Source: Hippopus hippopus (Eukaryota; Mollusca; Bivalvia; Cardiida; Cardiidae). Taken from it: a stretch of DNA of 64,000 nucleotides. The stretch spans positions 41,152,129 to 41,216,128 of the forward strand of contig OX328109.1 in the NCBI GenBank assembly GCA_946811185.2. Reading direction: 5' to 3'. A program made the translations under genes and the position numbers. Shown in pieces: positions 11,608 through 23,182 of the stretch. The notes under the pieces were generated by a model that saw nothing but the letters and a program-made list of their open reading frames with translations, did not search any database and was not told the origin of the DNA. Within the stretch, counting starts at the first letter, position 1. Every line of letters starts with the position of its first letter.

Positions 11608-11621
11608 ATCATAAGTGGAGA

Positions 11622-11683
11622 AATTATGGGGCGGAGAAATTATGGGGCGGAGAAATTATGGGGCAGAGAAATTATTTCAAAAC
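11622..11683 (+). repeat. 16-bp minisatellite, about four units
   Basis: The unit GGAGAAATTATGGGGC is repeated almost perfectly directly to the right of the 2.2-kb element. Confidence 0.85.
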
Positions 11684-11689
11684 CCTTTC

Positions 11690-12475
11690 CTTATAAAATA
11701 AATTTCCTTGTACCATTATAATTCCTCTGAACTGATGACTGCTGTCTCTGGTTTGATTTTTTGTCCATCTTCTCCCCGTAATCGTCTGATGACATCAACT
11801 CTCAAGCAATTATTTTGTGACCCTCCGGCCGTTCTTTGACATCTATCTGTTTGGGACAACATTCTTACTGCTCCATGGTTGTCAACGAACAAGTAAAAAA
11901 AGTAAAGAAATGATATATGCGAGAATTAAATATGGCAAAATAAATGTAAAGCTGAAAACGTAAGGTTAGGGGCTTATTCAACCCCTAGAGTGACGTTGTA
12001 AAACGCCAAGAAACTCGAAGTGCGATCTGACGACCGCTTCTGTTCGGTATAGAAACTTTGCAAATGGCGACTTTCGCCTCTAGGTACCCGGATGCCTAAA
12101 TTACGTCATTAAAAGGGGGGGGGGGGGAGGTCAAAACGGCCCACTACCAAAACGGCCCATTTATATATCGATGTATGCGAAAAAACGCCCGCTTTTGAAT
12201 TAAGATTTAATGTTATTCTTTTAAATTTTTCTACATCTATTTCATCTAAATGAATTTAACACCTTTTCTGTTTTATCGTTTCCCCCATACTTGTGAGGGC
12301 GTATAAATTTATGTTTGATAGTGCTTAGTTTAGTATTTAGCATGAGGGTGGCCATGATCTTTGTTTCAATTTCGGCAGTTCGATCGTGACCTTGTTCATT
12401 GGTTCGATCTTTGAAAAAGTGTTCATTGACTCGGATACCTAGAATTTTTAGGAGTAACCATTTTCTAACTTTTTC
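11690..12475. other. no gene; G-run and a solo transposon end
   Basis: A run of about 13 G ends near 12127. At 12129-12160 lies GGTCAAAACGGCCCAC plus a second ACGGCCCA, identical in type to the ends of the 29241-29901 element, so it is a solo terminal repeat. Nothing else is supported. Confidence 0.5.
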
Positions 12476-12676
12476 ATGTTCCAAGGAAAATTAATGGAAA
12501 ACACTGACTGCAATGAACACCTTACAATTAAACATATTCTATTAGATTGCATTGAATTTCAGTCAGTTCGTGAGAAATACTACAGTGTTGACAGTATGCA
12601 CAACCTCTTTGACACAGTCAGCATTGATTCAATTATCACCTTCATCAAAGAGATTGGTCTATACAACAGGCTGTGA
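12476..12676 (+). pseudogene. LINE (non-LTR retrotransposon) C-terminal fragment
   Basis: The open frame encodes the last ~60 residues of a LINE ORF2-type polyprotein. A Cys/His motif (DCNEHLTIKHILLDC, C-x7-H-x4-C) is followed by F-x5-R-x-KYY and ends in FIKEIGLYNRL before the stop. This tail follows the reverse transcriptase and endonuclease regions in several animal LINE clades. Everything upstream is missing, as expected for 5' truncation on insertion. The next ~230 bp (12677-12900, with repeated TTAATGGGAG) may be its 3' UTR. The clade is not assigned. Confidence 0.75.
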
Positions 12677-12929
12677 TACTTTCTTAATTACCTTTTTTAA
12701 CATGTGTTGTAATCCCATATCTCTACCATTTAATCCTTTTTATCTTCAGTCCGCATCTCCTTAATGGGAGGATTAGCCCTCTTGGGTGCATCTTATCTCT
12801 TTGGAGACAGGACCTCTTTAATGGGAGTATACTGATCCCATTGGAGGCTCCATGCTTTACCAGTTTTAACACTCATTTCATAGGAAAAGAAATATTCTCA
12901 GTCTTACCTTTTAATCTAAAACTTTGAAG

Positions 12930-13085
12930 TAGGCAGGGAGAAATTGCTGTTAACCAGCTTTTTCTCCTTTTTCCACAATGTCTGCTACCATTTTGAAAAC
13001 AGAAATGATCTTTTGAGCTCCATTAGATTTGTTGTCTGCAAATGATTTTGGTTCAGATGTGTTTGTAATTTTGTCTTGTTGGAAA
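12930..13085 (+). repeat. MITE-1 right half
   Basis: Contains the central palindrome relic (GGGAGAAATTGCTGTTAACC and TTTTTCTCC), then CACAATGTCTGCTACC, TTGTTGTCTGCAAATG and TTGGTTCAGATG in family order. The left half is not recognisable. Confidence 0.6.
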
Positions 13086-13308
13086 GTTTTAGCCGGAAAA
13101 ATACCAATTACAGCGAGTCCTAATTCACCACAAGTAAAGTGGTACATGTAAATGTTCCATCATTACCTATTTTTATATGTTTTTTTTTTTAAATTCTGGC
13201 AAATGTAACATTGGCTTGCAACATCAAGGCCTATACAGAAAACTGGACATGGAGATTCTCAATTATTATTAATAAATAGATTTTTTTGTAGTGAAAACTT
13301 GTAAATTG

Positions 13309-13536
13309 TTAACTTTTTACTAGGGGATAAAATTTTAGACTTGTCCAGTTTGAAAGCATATGCAGACAGGAAATTAAATATGGCTATAATAATGGGATTG
13401 TCTTTGAAAGAGTGGAAAGCATTATGAGAAAAAGAGAAAATTCTTGGTCACCAGCATTCTCTCCTTGACCCAAAATGTTTTCCAACACTTTCTTCTTCAG
13501 TGCCATTAAAACGAGGGATTGTTTGGTAGAGGTTAA
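13309..13536 (-). repeat. MITE-1 copy upstream of the zinc-finger pseudogene
   Basis: From TTAACTTTTTACTAGGGG to GTTTGGTAGAGGTTAA, with the reversed GACTTGTCC, GCATATGCAGACAGG and palindrome blocks. It lies about 85 bp before the splice acceptor of the pseudogene. A MITE-1 copy also sits just upstream of the intact paralogue (48085-48534). Confidence 0.7.
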
Positions 13537-13621
13537 AGGTGTATGTTTCAACTATAAAGTGTTTTTTTGAAATTCTTTACAAATCAGATCTACCCAATTA
13601 ATCTTTTTGATTTTTATATAG

Positions 13622-14997
13622 GAAAGAAGGACTAAACAAAAGGTGTAAGATGGAGGAAATGATGAGGAATGATGAGAGTTCAGACACTGATAGTGCTTCA
13701 GAGGGTGAAATTATAGTCACAAAACATGTTGGCAATGATTTGGAACGTAAAAACAGATTGGGAGATCAAAATTGAAAGGAACATGAAAAATAACCAGCAA
13801 ATTCTTTTGAAGAAAGTTTGGAAAGAGAAAAAAAATGACTTATACTGTTTACAGAGGTTTGGATTGTGGAAATAGAATGGTTAATAATGATTGGAGTAGT
13901 TTTGAGCGAGGGAACAGAATAGCTGTTAATTATGACAGAAGTGGAAACAGAATAACAATAATGTTGGTGAACTGTTGGAAAATGAAATTGTTAGTAATGT
14001 AGACAAAAGTTTTCAGGATGGTACAAGAATGGCTCAAGATGTTAATAGAGGTTTGGAAGGTGAAAATGGAAGGGTTGATAGTAGTTTGGAAAATGTTCGG
14101 AATTTGGTCGATAATTTAGGGGAAGATTTTGAACAAGTTCATAAGAAACCAAGTTATTTCCAAACTTCTGTGAAACAAATAAACACATCTATCAATCAAA
14201 ATGGAATGAGCAATGAGAAGTCAATTGATGATGTTTATGACGATGATGATGATGTTTTTCAGCTGTGTGAAGCAGATAGCAGCCAAAATACATATATTTG
14301 TGATACATGTAACAAGCGTTATAAGTTAATAAAATCCATATCAAATCATGTATAATGCCATATGTATGATAGATATAAATGCAAATACTGTTTCAAGGAA
14401 TTAACCACAAAATCGGGTCATAGAGCTCATGAAAGATTACATACAGATGAGAAACTTTATAAATGCAAAGTTTGTAAACTATCTTTTCATACTAAAGAAA
14501 TTCTTCAATTGCATCACAGAAAGACACATTGCAGTCATTCTCATTACATCTGCGAAGTTTGTGGTCTTTCATTTCTCACAGCCAAATGTTTAAGGGAGCA
14601 CAGTACTGTACATACTGGGGAGAAAAGATTTGCGTGCAAATTTTGTGAAAGAACATTTGGCAAGAGCAGAAAACGTAATGAACATATGAGAACTCAGCAT
14701 CTTAGGTTAACTTGTGATAAATGTGATTTAATATTCAGCAGCAAAGGCCAGTTGAAAAAGCATCGAATGGTGCATTTAGATAGGCCGTATAAATGCGATC
14801 AGTGTGAGGCCTCTTTTACAAGAAAGTTATACTTAAGTAGGCATAAAATGATTCATTCTGGAATCAAACCACACAAGTGTAACACGTGTGGAGTTGCATA
14901 TGCTGACAAAAACCATCATTATAGGCATTTAAAGTCCAAGCATTTTTGTTCCTACAAAACTCCGCCAAATACTTGTGTGCAGGCTTTGACATAATAC
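13622..14997 (+). pseudogene. C2H2 zinc-finger gene, inactivated paralogue of 48594-49790
   Basis: An acceptor-like TTTTTATATAG precedes an exon start (GAAAGAAGGACTAAAC) nearly identical to that of the intact gene. ATG is at 13650. The reading frame begins MEEMMRNDESSDTDSASEGE, matching the paralogue, but stops at TGA 13773-13775. A frameshift follows before the frame that is open from 13975. A TAA at 14353-14355 then breaks finger 1. From 14362 the frame is open to TAA at 14992-14994 and encodes seven C2H2 fingers (YKCKYC..., YKCKVC..., YICEVC..., FACKFC..., LTCDKC..., YKCDQC..., HKCNTC...). The acidic N-terminal part and finger order are conserved. A truncated protein from the ATG at 14362 cannot be excluded, but three lesions favour a dead copy. 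Confidence 0.85.
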
Positions 14998-15789
14998 AAT
15001 ACTGGCTTTTTTGCCTACCACAGTAATATGAAAAAGGCAAAGCCTCGATACGAGCGACATGAATGATATGTAAAACAAATACCTTTTAATTTGAATGACG
15101 ACCTAGATTCTAGATCTTGAAATCAAGGGGTTTTGTTTTGGAATTCCGGCTTTGCCAAAACTAATTTTGAGCGTTGTTAAAATTAGAAAGCATGCTTTTT
15201 TCGTGCATTTATACATGTGAAAAAGGGGGAATGGTCCCAGATTCCCTCAGCAAAATTAAGACAGTTCCTCGGCAATTTTGTTAATTTAAATCGAGAAAAA
15301 AAAAAAAAAAAAAAATAACTTGGAGTGATTATCGATGTAGATAAATCTTGCATGTATAAAGGAGAAGGGGAAAAACCCTTCACTTTTTATAGATCTAGAC
15401 CTATATAGATGTAGTTCCATTGAACGCTGCTGTCTGCAATACCACCAGTGGCTTTTATCGCCAGGGAATCATGTGACCGCCACATTTTCTAGGGTTTAGT
15501 TGGTGAATAAGGTCGACTGAATTGTTTCCATTGCTTCCCGGTGCTACTGTTGCGACATCTGATCATTCTCAGACCTGATTCACGTCATGATCTCTCTATT
15601 GTGGGAGAATCATGATTTTTTTTTTCGACTATGATTTTTAACATTTCGACATTATTTCACTTGTAGATCTGTCAATGGCGGCATGTTTGTCCTTGAGTTT
15701 CTTTAAAATGAAAGTGCGTAGATCGCCAAAATCAGATTATTTATAGCTTTCATTTTTCATCTAATTTGCTTTCCTACACGTCCATCGTT
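14998..15789. other. no gene; poly-A tract
   Basis: 3' flank of the pseudogene. It holds an A run at about 15296-15316 and no supported gene or repeat. Confidence 0.4.
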
Positions 15790-15855
15790 GAAACGTTGAT
15801 CAGTATAGAGAGAGAGGAATTCTGTGGCTATGACTATCATCAATCCTAGGACAGA
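15790..15855 (-). repeat. SINE fragment, middle part
   Basis: Minus-strand match to the post-tRNA block of the full SINEs (GATTGATGATAGTCAT then CCTCTCTC then TTTCAACG). Confidence 0.5.
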
Positions 15856-16149
15856 AATTTGCTGAGTAATCCGATAGACATCCAACTTAGGGTAAAAAAA
15901 ACTCCAAACTTTTAGATCTATCAACTAGCTTCAAATGTTATAACATTTGAATAAATATATTTGAGCCATGTTGCAGTAAAAGAAGGTTTAATGCATCCTC
16001 GTGATGCATGATACCAAGCAAGTCATCACAATTTTAGATCCAATAGTCCATTTTGTATGGTAACTGACTGAATCACGAGGCATGCATACTGGTCCTTTGA
16101 CATGCAGAAAATTGATCAATAGATCTAGCATAGAGTTTTGATCCAAAGG

Positions 16150-16222
16150 TCAGCTTGCGCGGACTGCACAGGCAGACTTGGGTCGATAGTTTTTGCAGAT
16201 GCATTAAGCCCCCTTTTCACGG
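16150..16222 (-). repeat. MITE-3 fragment
   Basis: GCGCGGACTGCACAGGC and TGCATTAAGCCCCCTTTTCAC resemble the end region of the 260-bp elements at 48243-48502 and 50326-50585, or a related family. Truncated. Confidence 0.5.
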
Positions 16223-16267
16223 ATCATAAATCCGGCTTTCTCTGTAAATGGTATTTTGAAACTAGTT

Positions 16268-16596
16268 GCCGAGCCCAAGTAGCGCAGTCGGTTGCGTAGG
16301 CCTATAGGACTCAAGAACGGGTGGTCGCTGGTTCGATCACCAGCTCGGCCAATTTCTTTCCGAGGATTGATCATAGTCATTGCGACAGGTTTCATTCCTC
16401 TCTCACCGCTGATCATTGTTTCGACGATTTCTATGTGGGCGAGCAGCCAGTGGCTTGGAAAGAAAATTGTGCAAAGTGCTGGTAAAAGAAACTCCAGGAA
16501 AGCATGGATAGGTGCATTGGCCACCGTGATATAACTGAAATAATGTTGAAAACGGCGTTAAACACCATACAATCGATCAATCAATCATCATTCAAA
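16268..16596 (+). repeat. full-length tRNA-derived SINE
   Basis: The head (16268-16351) resembles a tRNA: GCCGAGC at the 5' end pairs with GCTCGGC at the 3' end of the arm, TAGCGCAGTCGG is an A-box and GGTTCGATCAC is a B-box of the internal Pol III promoter. The body runs to GTTGAAAACGGCGTTAAACA and a tail of ATCAATCAATC repeats. A 9-bp target duplication, AAACTAGTT, flanks it (16259-16267 and 16597-16605), the mark of LINE-assisted retrotransposition. Relatives lie at 1278, 15790, 22700, 40657, 60544 and 63335. Confidence 0.9.
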
Positions 16597-16769
16597 AAAC
16601 TAGTTTAGTCATGATTTCTTCGACACAATATTTTCCGCGAAAAACCGGCTCGTGCATGACGTAAAAATAGTATGATTAATGACGTCATCACTTACTAGCA
16701 TACTAGATCATTGCGTATATTTATACAAAAATAGACATTTAATACGCTGAAAGTACGGAGGAAAATAGA

Positions 16770-16910
16770 GAATAGATGGTTGGTGTCTTGGATGGATTAA
16801 GTTTATCGGGCAAGGCGGAGGAATTTATCTGGTGAGCCGAAGGCGAACCGGATAAATTTCGGAGACAAGCCCGATAAACTTAACCCATCCAAGACACCAA
16901 CCATCTATTC
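16770..16910. repeat. 141-bp hairpin
   Basis: Arms 16770-16811 and 16869-16910 are near-perfect inverted copies (outer GAATAGATGGTTGG; inner AAGTTTATCGGGC). The loop also folds: GAATTTATCTGGT against ACCGGATAAATTTC. A related half arm (CCAAGACACCAACC) recurs at 17031-17046. It is probably a palindromic MITE; transcripts would form a long hairpin RNA. Confidence 0.75.
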
Positions 16911-17059
16911 TATTTATCCTGTCACTCATTGTAACGGAACAAAACAAAACAAACAAACGAAAAAAAAAAACATTGATAAAGACCGTACCTGTTATAAATT
17001 TCCGGAGCCGAGCCTGATCGACTTTCACAATCCAAGACACCAACCGTCTAATTTATTTA

Positions 17060-19214
17060 TCCCTTTTCTCAATTACAATCCAAAATCCGACTAAATTGAA
17101 CATTTCGCTCGAAATAAGGCACATATTGACATCTTTCTCTCAGATCTATGAGAAACTTTAAACAATGAAGGACCGTGTTTACAAAACCCTCTGGATATGC
17201 AGCTGCAATAATGACGTCATGAATGATATTGGCTACGTCATAATTATCAAACGTGACGTATATCCGCAGAAAAATATTGTAGCGAAGAAGACAATATGTT
17301 TTAACATAACAGACTATTAATTAAACGAGCAAAAGTATTCGCTAGCGATTGATTAATTCATTACGGCAGTGAGGCGCTTGGTTGAAAATAGTCCCAGTCA
17401 GCAGCATTCGGCATACCTCGTGTGATGGGAGCCATCATATCCCTCGGCTGTATCTGGTGGATTAATATGCATCAGATCGATACATATCCGGAAATACGCC
17501 GGTTTACCGTTCTGAAAATTGTAAGGCTCCTCTTAAAAAAAGAAAACTTGAGTTTCAATTTTCTATCGAAATCTTTCTAACTATGTTTCAGTTGAGTTGG
17601 CAAACAGTTCGTACATTCATTATTTATCAATTCCGATTAAAGTTTTCACCGACAGATAAACAGATGTGAATAACTCCATCGAGATTGTTTATGTCGTTGC
17701 TAAACGACTGACAGTGGCGCGCCAATGTATAATATCACGTGATTCGCAGTTCAAATGGAAACGACCGTTATACGGACGAGGTTAGATGTAGGTACGGAAT
17801 CGGCCGAGTTGTGACGAGTGAGTCAGCAGGTGCGCACTTAGCGGTCATGTGACCAACTGACGGATAACCAAAAAAAATATAGGCTACGGCACCCTGTTAT
17901 CCGTCAGGTAAACGCGGAAGTGACAGGATAAATAAACAATCTGTACTTATTAAACTGGCGATGATTTTTAAGTAATCATCCCATCGGTAGATAATTATTG
18001 TCATTTTTGACCAATCAGGTAACTGTGCGAAAGGTTGTGATACGTGTGACGCTGTGCGACCAACCGGAAGACACTCAATTTTTAGTCATCCCCTTCTAGA
18101 TTTAAACTAAAACCCAGAACGAAGTCGGAATTTTATTTTTAAAAATCTAGAACGGTGTTACCGCAAAACGAGCTCGTTACGCCCGTAACTCGCTGTCGTT
18201 CGTTAATATTACCTCCAACTATATGCAGTAGCCTACTAGTCACTCAAAGGAGAATTACACTGTAGACTAATTTTGTTTTAAAAGTACGATTCATTTTTAA
18301 TCGATCGGCGTGAGCCGGACGATTAGAGAGACCACAAATTTCAGAAACCCTTCTGCTGAGAGCAAACTAATGTAACTGCAACTCGTAACAGCTTTTACTT
18401 ACAACCTTTTAACACTAATACCAGCTGTCTTGACCTTATTATATTGACCTTAATATTACCTTTAATCCAGATACGCGCAAGAATACTAACTATTAGTAAA
18501 CAGGTCTTCAAGTAATCCCACACTTAACTTTTCAGTTATGTAATTAATGGCGGTTACAGTTTGGTCAGCGTTAAATTATGTCATAATACCAGTATAATCA
18601 ATAAAACGAGCCAGCAAAAACTAAAGATTTTCTAAGAGTTTACTTTCAATACGGTTAAAAGAAATGGTATCAGTGATAAAGCAACAATTTATGAATGAAA
18701 CAAGAGCGAATCAAGTGTATCAGGTTATGTAAACACATCTAGTAGTCGTCTGCTGCCCATATTATTCGGTAAACTCAGAGTGATCCGTTAATCAAGTTCA
18801 TACGTATTTACGAGATCGGCCGAGCTGTGAGTTGTGACGAGTGCTGCCCGTATATGTAGCAGATGTTGAAAAGATGCTAGGTCATTTGGCCTTGACAAAG
18901 GATAAATTTGCAATGGAACGGAGTTTGTAAGGAAATATTGCTTTAAAAGAATTTGAAATTTTAGATTGTTTTGCCACATAACAAACTGACGTAATTGCAA
19001 CTGGTAACAGCCGACCAAGGTGAAGCGTGTGAAGTAGCGAGGGACAAAGGATGTAGAATTGTTTAAGGGTTATGACCCCAGCGGAGAGACCATTACGTAA
19101 ACATTTTCAGAATGGACTGGTTATCCAGGCTTGGAACCTTAGTAACCACATTGTCCGTTCATAATACTGACCAGCATAGATCTGATTATGCATCTGTCAG
19201 CTTCATAGGATGTT
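17060..19214. other. no gene; scattered repeat pieces
   Basis: No supported ORF. It contains the dispersed repeat at 17490-17622. Short similar blocks recur (GATCGGCCGAG..TTGTGACGAG near 17800 and 18815; TAACTGCAACTCGTAACAG near 18372 against 18990), suggesting a degraded internal duplication of about 1 kb. Confidence 0.4.
17490..17622 (+). repeat. dispersed repeat shared with the window end
   Basis: GGAAATACGCCGG, ATTGTAAGGCTCC, the TTAAAAAA block and CAGTTCGTACATTC align in order with 63882-64000. Family unknown. Confidence 0.65.
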
Positions 19215-19427
19215 TTAACCCTTGGGCTGCTACGCGCGACTTTATGATTTTTTGAGATGAGGGAAGACAAAGATCAGACTGTGCACTATATGCAGTCTGA
19301 TTTTGGATCTACACTGTCTGATAAGGAGATATTTATTCCCAAAAAATACCTTTGAAATAGTAAAAAATTGGGTTTTTACTGTCTGCTTGAAAGTTTCATT
19401 TCACTTATTTAGCAGATTATGGGTTAA
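19215..19427 (+). repeat. MITE-2, best complete copy
   Basis: Runs from TTAACCCTTGGGCTGC to ATTATGGGTTAA (213 bp). The core has inverted halves GATCAGACTGTGCA and TGCAGTCTGATTTTGGATC, followed by CTACACTGTCTGATA. TTAA at both ends suggests piggyBac-type insertion. Confidence 0.65.
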
Positions 19428-20295
19428 ATTATTTTCATTGAACATTTTCTCTCCTTCAAACCACGGCACTACCATTTTACACGCTCACTAACATGTTTCT
19501 TTTTGATGACATTCTAAAGATTGGAATCCATCTGTTAACCGTTGACCAAAAAATCCTGAGGGACTTTAAAAATGTAGTGGGAAAAACAGCATGTAGCATG
19601 TTCTCTTTTTCTTTACAGCGTTTTTTCATCATTTGAAAGATTTTTAACATTTTGTATTTTGGTAAACAGAGCATTTTCATAGAGAGAGGAAAAAAAAAAT
19701 AACCTGAAATTGAAACACAAAAAAGCTCACTGAACGTCATATTCTCCATGGCTGAATCAACTGATTTGGACAAAAGCCTCTTCGGGAAGCGCAGATTCAG
19801 ACCAGACTGCACAGAACATGCTATCAGATTTTGGACCTGTCATGCCAGTTTTCTGACATATTCAACTCAAGACAACCACAGCTCTGCAATATTTAGGCTG
19901 CTTTTCCACGCTTAACATAATTATCTATTTCATTAGTTCAGCGCTTTAAGTGTAAAACTCTCAGTAACATGTTTGTCTCATCAGCTACTACATATTGGTT
20001 GATTCTCATCCTTTCCATATTTCAGAGCACAAGGTTTACTGCAGTGATGCCCTTGCTCATTAGAATGACTCTTATACAATGACTTGTGTTGTCCAAGGAA
20101 TAGTAATGTCGCTTTTGAATACAATAAAAGATCAAGATCAGACTGTCCTTTGAATGAAATGCAGATCAATATCACAGACGTACATATCTAAGATTTTAAT
20201 TGTCTGTTTATGTAGGATATATATATAAAACTCGACCATGAAATAGCAATGTTTAGTTTTTTTTTTCTGATTGTAAAAGGCAATAACTGAGTGTT
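19428..20295. other. no gene; very diverged MITE traces
   Basis: Weak MITE-1-like blocks occur around 19550-19675 (GTAGTGGGAAAAACAGCATG; TTTGGTAAACAGAG) and MITE-2-like blocks around 19775-19845 and 20120-20150. None has ends. No ORF is supported. Confidence 0.35.
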
Positions 20296-20512
20296 TTAAC
20301 TCTGAACCAAACTGTCCGGTTTACCCCGAGGAAGACGGCTGTTCAAGACATTGTGGAAAAAGGGAAAATGCAGATAACCATCGTTTTCTCCTTTTCCCAC
20401 AATTTTTTTACCCTTTCAACGATTCATATAATCGTTACTACAGTTTACTCGTCATGTGTAAATGCTTTCGATTTGGACAAGTCTAAAATTACATCATTTG
20501 GTAAAGGGTTGA
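20296..20512 (+). repeat. MITE-1 copy
   Basis: Starts TTAACTCTGAACC, has the palindrome (GGAAAATGCAG / CGTTTTCTCCTTTTCCC), TTTGGACAAGTCTAAAATT and ends TTTGGTAAAGGGTTGA, where the final TTAA is mutated. Confidence 0.7.
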
Positions 20513-21229
20513 GGGTTGGGTAGATACTACATTCCTTGAAAGTAATGTGGTAGAAATTGGCCAGCCGATGTTTTGGACAGAACGATTTGACCCAAGACAA
20601 TTTAGACAGCCAAAAAACTATAGGATGGCTTCTTAAAAATGGAAAAAAAAAAGGCTCACTAGCAGCCAAAAGTAAACAATTTGATAGTCATAACACAGGC
20701 ATATTCTATACGACTTATTCATATCATTTCAAGGTATGATTATTATTGATAATATCGACAATATGTTACAGTGTAGTTACCAAAGTTGCAAAAATTACAT
20801 GATCAGAATTGTCACATATATTTTACGCTCTATTGCTGTCGACTGGCTAACATATATTTTTAGCAATCCGTTAAACAACTAATTGGTCAAGGACAGTTAA
20901 AAAAGGGAGTTCCTACGTGACTCAGTCATAAGGTGTAGGATTTCTATCCCATACATACATGTAGTTCAAACAACTACCATTTGATTTGTGATTTCAAACC
21001 ATTGTAGGTATTCAGTGTCGACCGATTACAGTGCTGACAGCACTTTGATTTAATATGTAATATAATGGTGCTTTAGATCCAAATCTTTCCCCATACTTTT
21101 GCTTCCATGTCAGCCACTTGTGTTAGATAAACAGCTGATACGGCTTTGAAATGGTGCACATCAAAGTTTATTTCATAAACACCAAAAAGCCGTGTTTGAG
21201 CAACCAAGAAAAAGAAAAAATCTGAAAGA
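20513..21229. other. no recognisable feature
   Basis: No supported gene or repeat. Confidence 0.35.
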
Positions 21230-21349
21230 AAATAATGTTTTCTACCCTTTCAAAGATCAATTGCATCATTTTAGCCACATATATTTTGTAGACTGCAAAT
21301 GCTACCTTTTTCACAAGTCTAAAATTCTATCGTCTGCTAAAGGCTTAAA
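21230..21349 (+). repeat. MITE-1 right half
   Basis: AATGTTTTCTACCCTTTCAA, GACTGCAAATGCTACC and ACAAGTCTAAAATT in family order, ending near GGCTTAA. Confidence 0.6.
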
Positions 21350-22699
21350 AATTATGTTATGACCAGCAATAGAAGACAAAAGACAGTTACTTCCCTTGAT
21401 AGCTCTCCACTACTTTCTAGGTAATGAATTAAACTGGTACCCGTTGTTTCTCCCGTAGCCGTCCGATAAACAACGGGCAACGCCCGATTTATTGTGGTCA
21501 GCTATTGGTCTTCATATGTACAAAATCCACCAATCAGACAGCCCGTAATAGAATGCCTTAATTTGTTTTAAAATAACCGAGCAATGTTGTATCTTTGGCC
21601 AAGATTTTCATGACAGAAAAAGATTTTTCTGACCGCCATGAATTTATCAAAATCGCTGAAGAATATAATCTTTATCGATAAGGTCTCTATCTGTGCACAA
21701 ATAAAATCACAATTTAAATTTCCAAGTCTCGCATTATCTCATGAAATCTCGAACCGGGCAGAAACCCGACTTGTAGGATCGAGTGTTACTTGTTGTTGAT
21801 ACGAAGATCGATAATAGGCTGCCAGTTTAGTCCTGAATAAGGTATCACTTGGTTCTTATCCTTGATATCCTTTGCACTGTTTAGGAATGTTCAGGTTTAA
21901 ATATCTCCTTTTAAGTTTAACAAACAACAAATTTGAGCAATTTGATGCATTTCAATGGTCATAGTGTTTGAAATTCGATTTGCAAATATTATGAAGAACT
22001 TACATATACATCAAGTCAAATTATAGTAATCGAAACATCTCCTAGTAAAGCAAGGATAAAAACTAAGGAAATCAAATAAAAGGACCCGGTTGCAATTTGA
22101 TTGGTTTTTATCTTACGAGGGAAATAATTTGAATGTCACTTTTTCTCCCATTGGAAACAAAGCGCCAATGAGACAAATCACTCAAATGTGATGTAAGCAA
22201 TTAGTTTGGGCATGTAATGCAATCAGATAGACAGATCTATGCATGTAACATTTCCATTAAAATTCTTTAACCTCAGCTGTTATACCTACATACAGCTCCA
22301 AAAGAATTTGCTCAGCTTTTTCTTATTTGCATAAATTATAAGAGGTTATTTTGCCAGCCATAACATTTATATATAGTATATACTGACACAAGTGTATAGT
22401 TGAAACTGTCAAACCTGCTCTATTGGTAATGTCGACACTTTGATCCTTTATTTTAGAGTTAAAAATAAATGGCATTTTTGTTCATGGCTTAATCGGTTTT
22501 CGCCACAGGGGTTAAGCTGTAACCGTCAAGTTAGCGCTCAAACTAATTAAAAAAATTCAGATGTAGATCTAAACATTGATTTAGCAAAAAGACGAAATAT
22601 TCATTTTAGTCTTGCGCAACGTAGCGACCAGCTGTAAATCAAGGTGCAAGTTGATTGAAAAAATATGATTCAAATCTGCATACTGATTAAGCAAAAGCC
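21350..22699. other. no recognisable feature
   Basis: No coding frame of interest and no clear repeat ends in this 1.3-kb AT-rich stretch. Confidence 0.35.
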
Positions 22700-22905
22700 A
22701 AACTCTGGTTGCGCAGTCGGTAGCGTACGGGACATGAGAACAGAGAATCACTGTTTAAAATGTTTGAAAGCAGTCAGTGGCTTGTGAAGAATATTGTGCG
22801 AAGAACTGGTAACAGAAATTCCAGGAAAGTATAGATAGGTGTACCGCGATAAAACTAGAGTAATGTTTGAAATGGCGTTAAATACCAATCAAGCAAACAG
22901 CAAAA
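22700..22905 (+). repeat. SINE copy with internal deletion
   Basis: Retains GCGCAGTCGGTAGCGTACGG from the tRNA-like head, then jumps to GCAGTCAGTGGCTTG, AACTGGTAACAGAAATTCC and GAAATGGCGTTAAATACCA. B-box and post-tRNA block are missing. Confidence 0.7.
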
Positions 22906-22989
22906 AGATAAACTGTTATTTTCAGTGCTGTGTATCGAGGCGATCTTCGTGTAAATCAAGCTGCAAATTTGATTGTTATTGATAATTTA

Positions 22990-23182
22990 TGCTTAACTCC
23001 TTACCATACAGTCCCAAAATTTAACAAGCCCAAGTTAAACAGCTATTTGAACGTTGTGGAGAAAGCAGAAAAAGCTGGTAATCAGTGCTTTCCCCTCCAC
23101 TGATAATTCCATGATCAAAGCCAAATTTAATTTGTTGTCTCAAAATACTTCCAATATGGGTAAGTTTAGAATTTGACCTCTG
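22990..23182 (+). repeat. MITE-1 copy, diverged
   Basis: Begins near AACTCCTTACCATACAGTCCC and carries TTGTGGAGAAAGCAG, CTGGTAATCAGTGC and TTTGTTGTCTC. It abuts the next MITE-1 directly. Confidence 0.6.

Noticed and set aside
16204..16534. 106-aa (-) and 80-aa (+) ORFs
   Set aside because: Both are readings of the SINE at 16268-16596.
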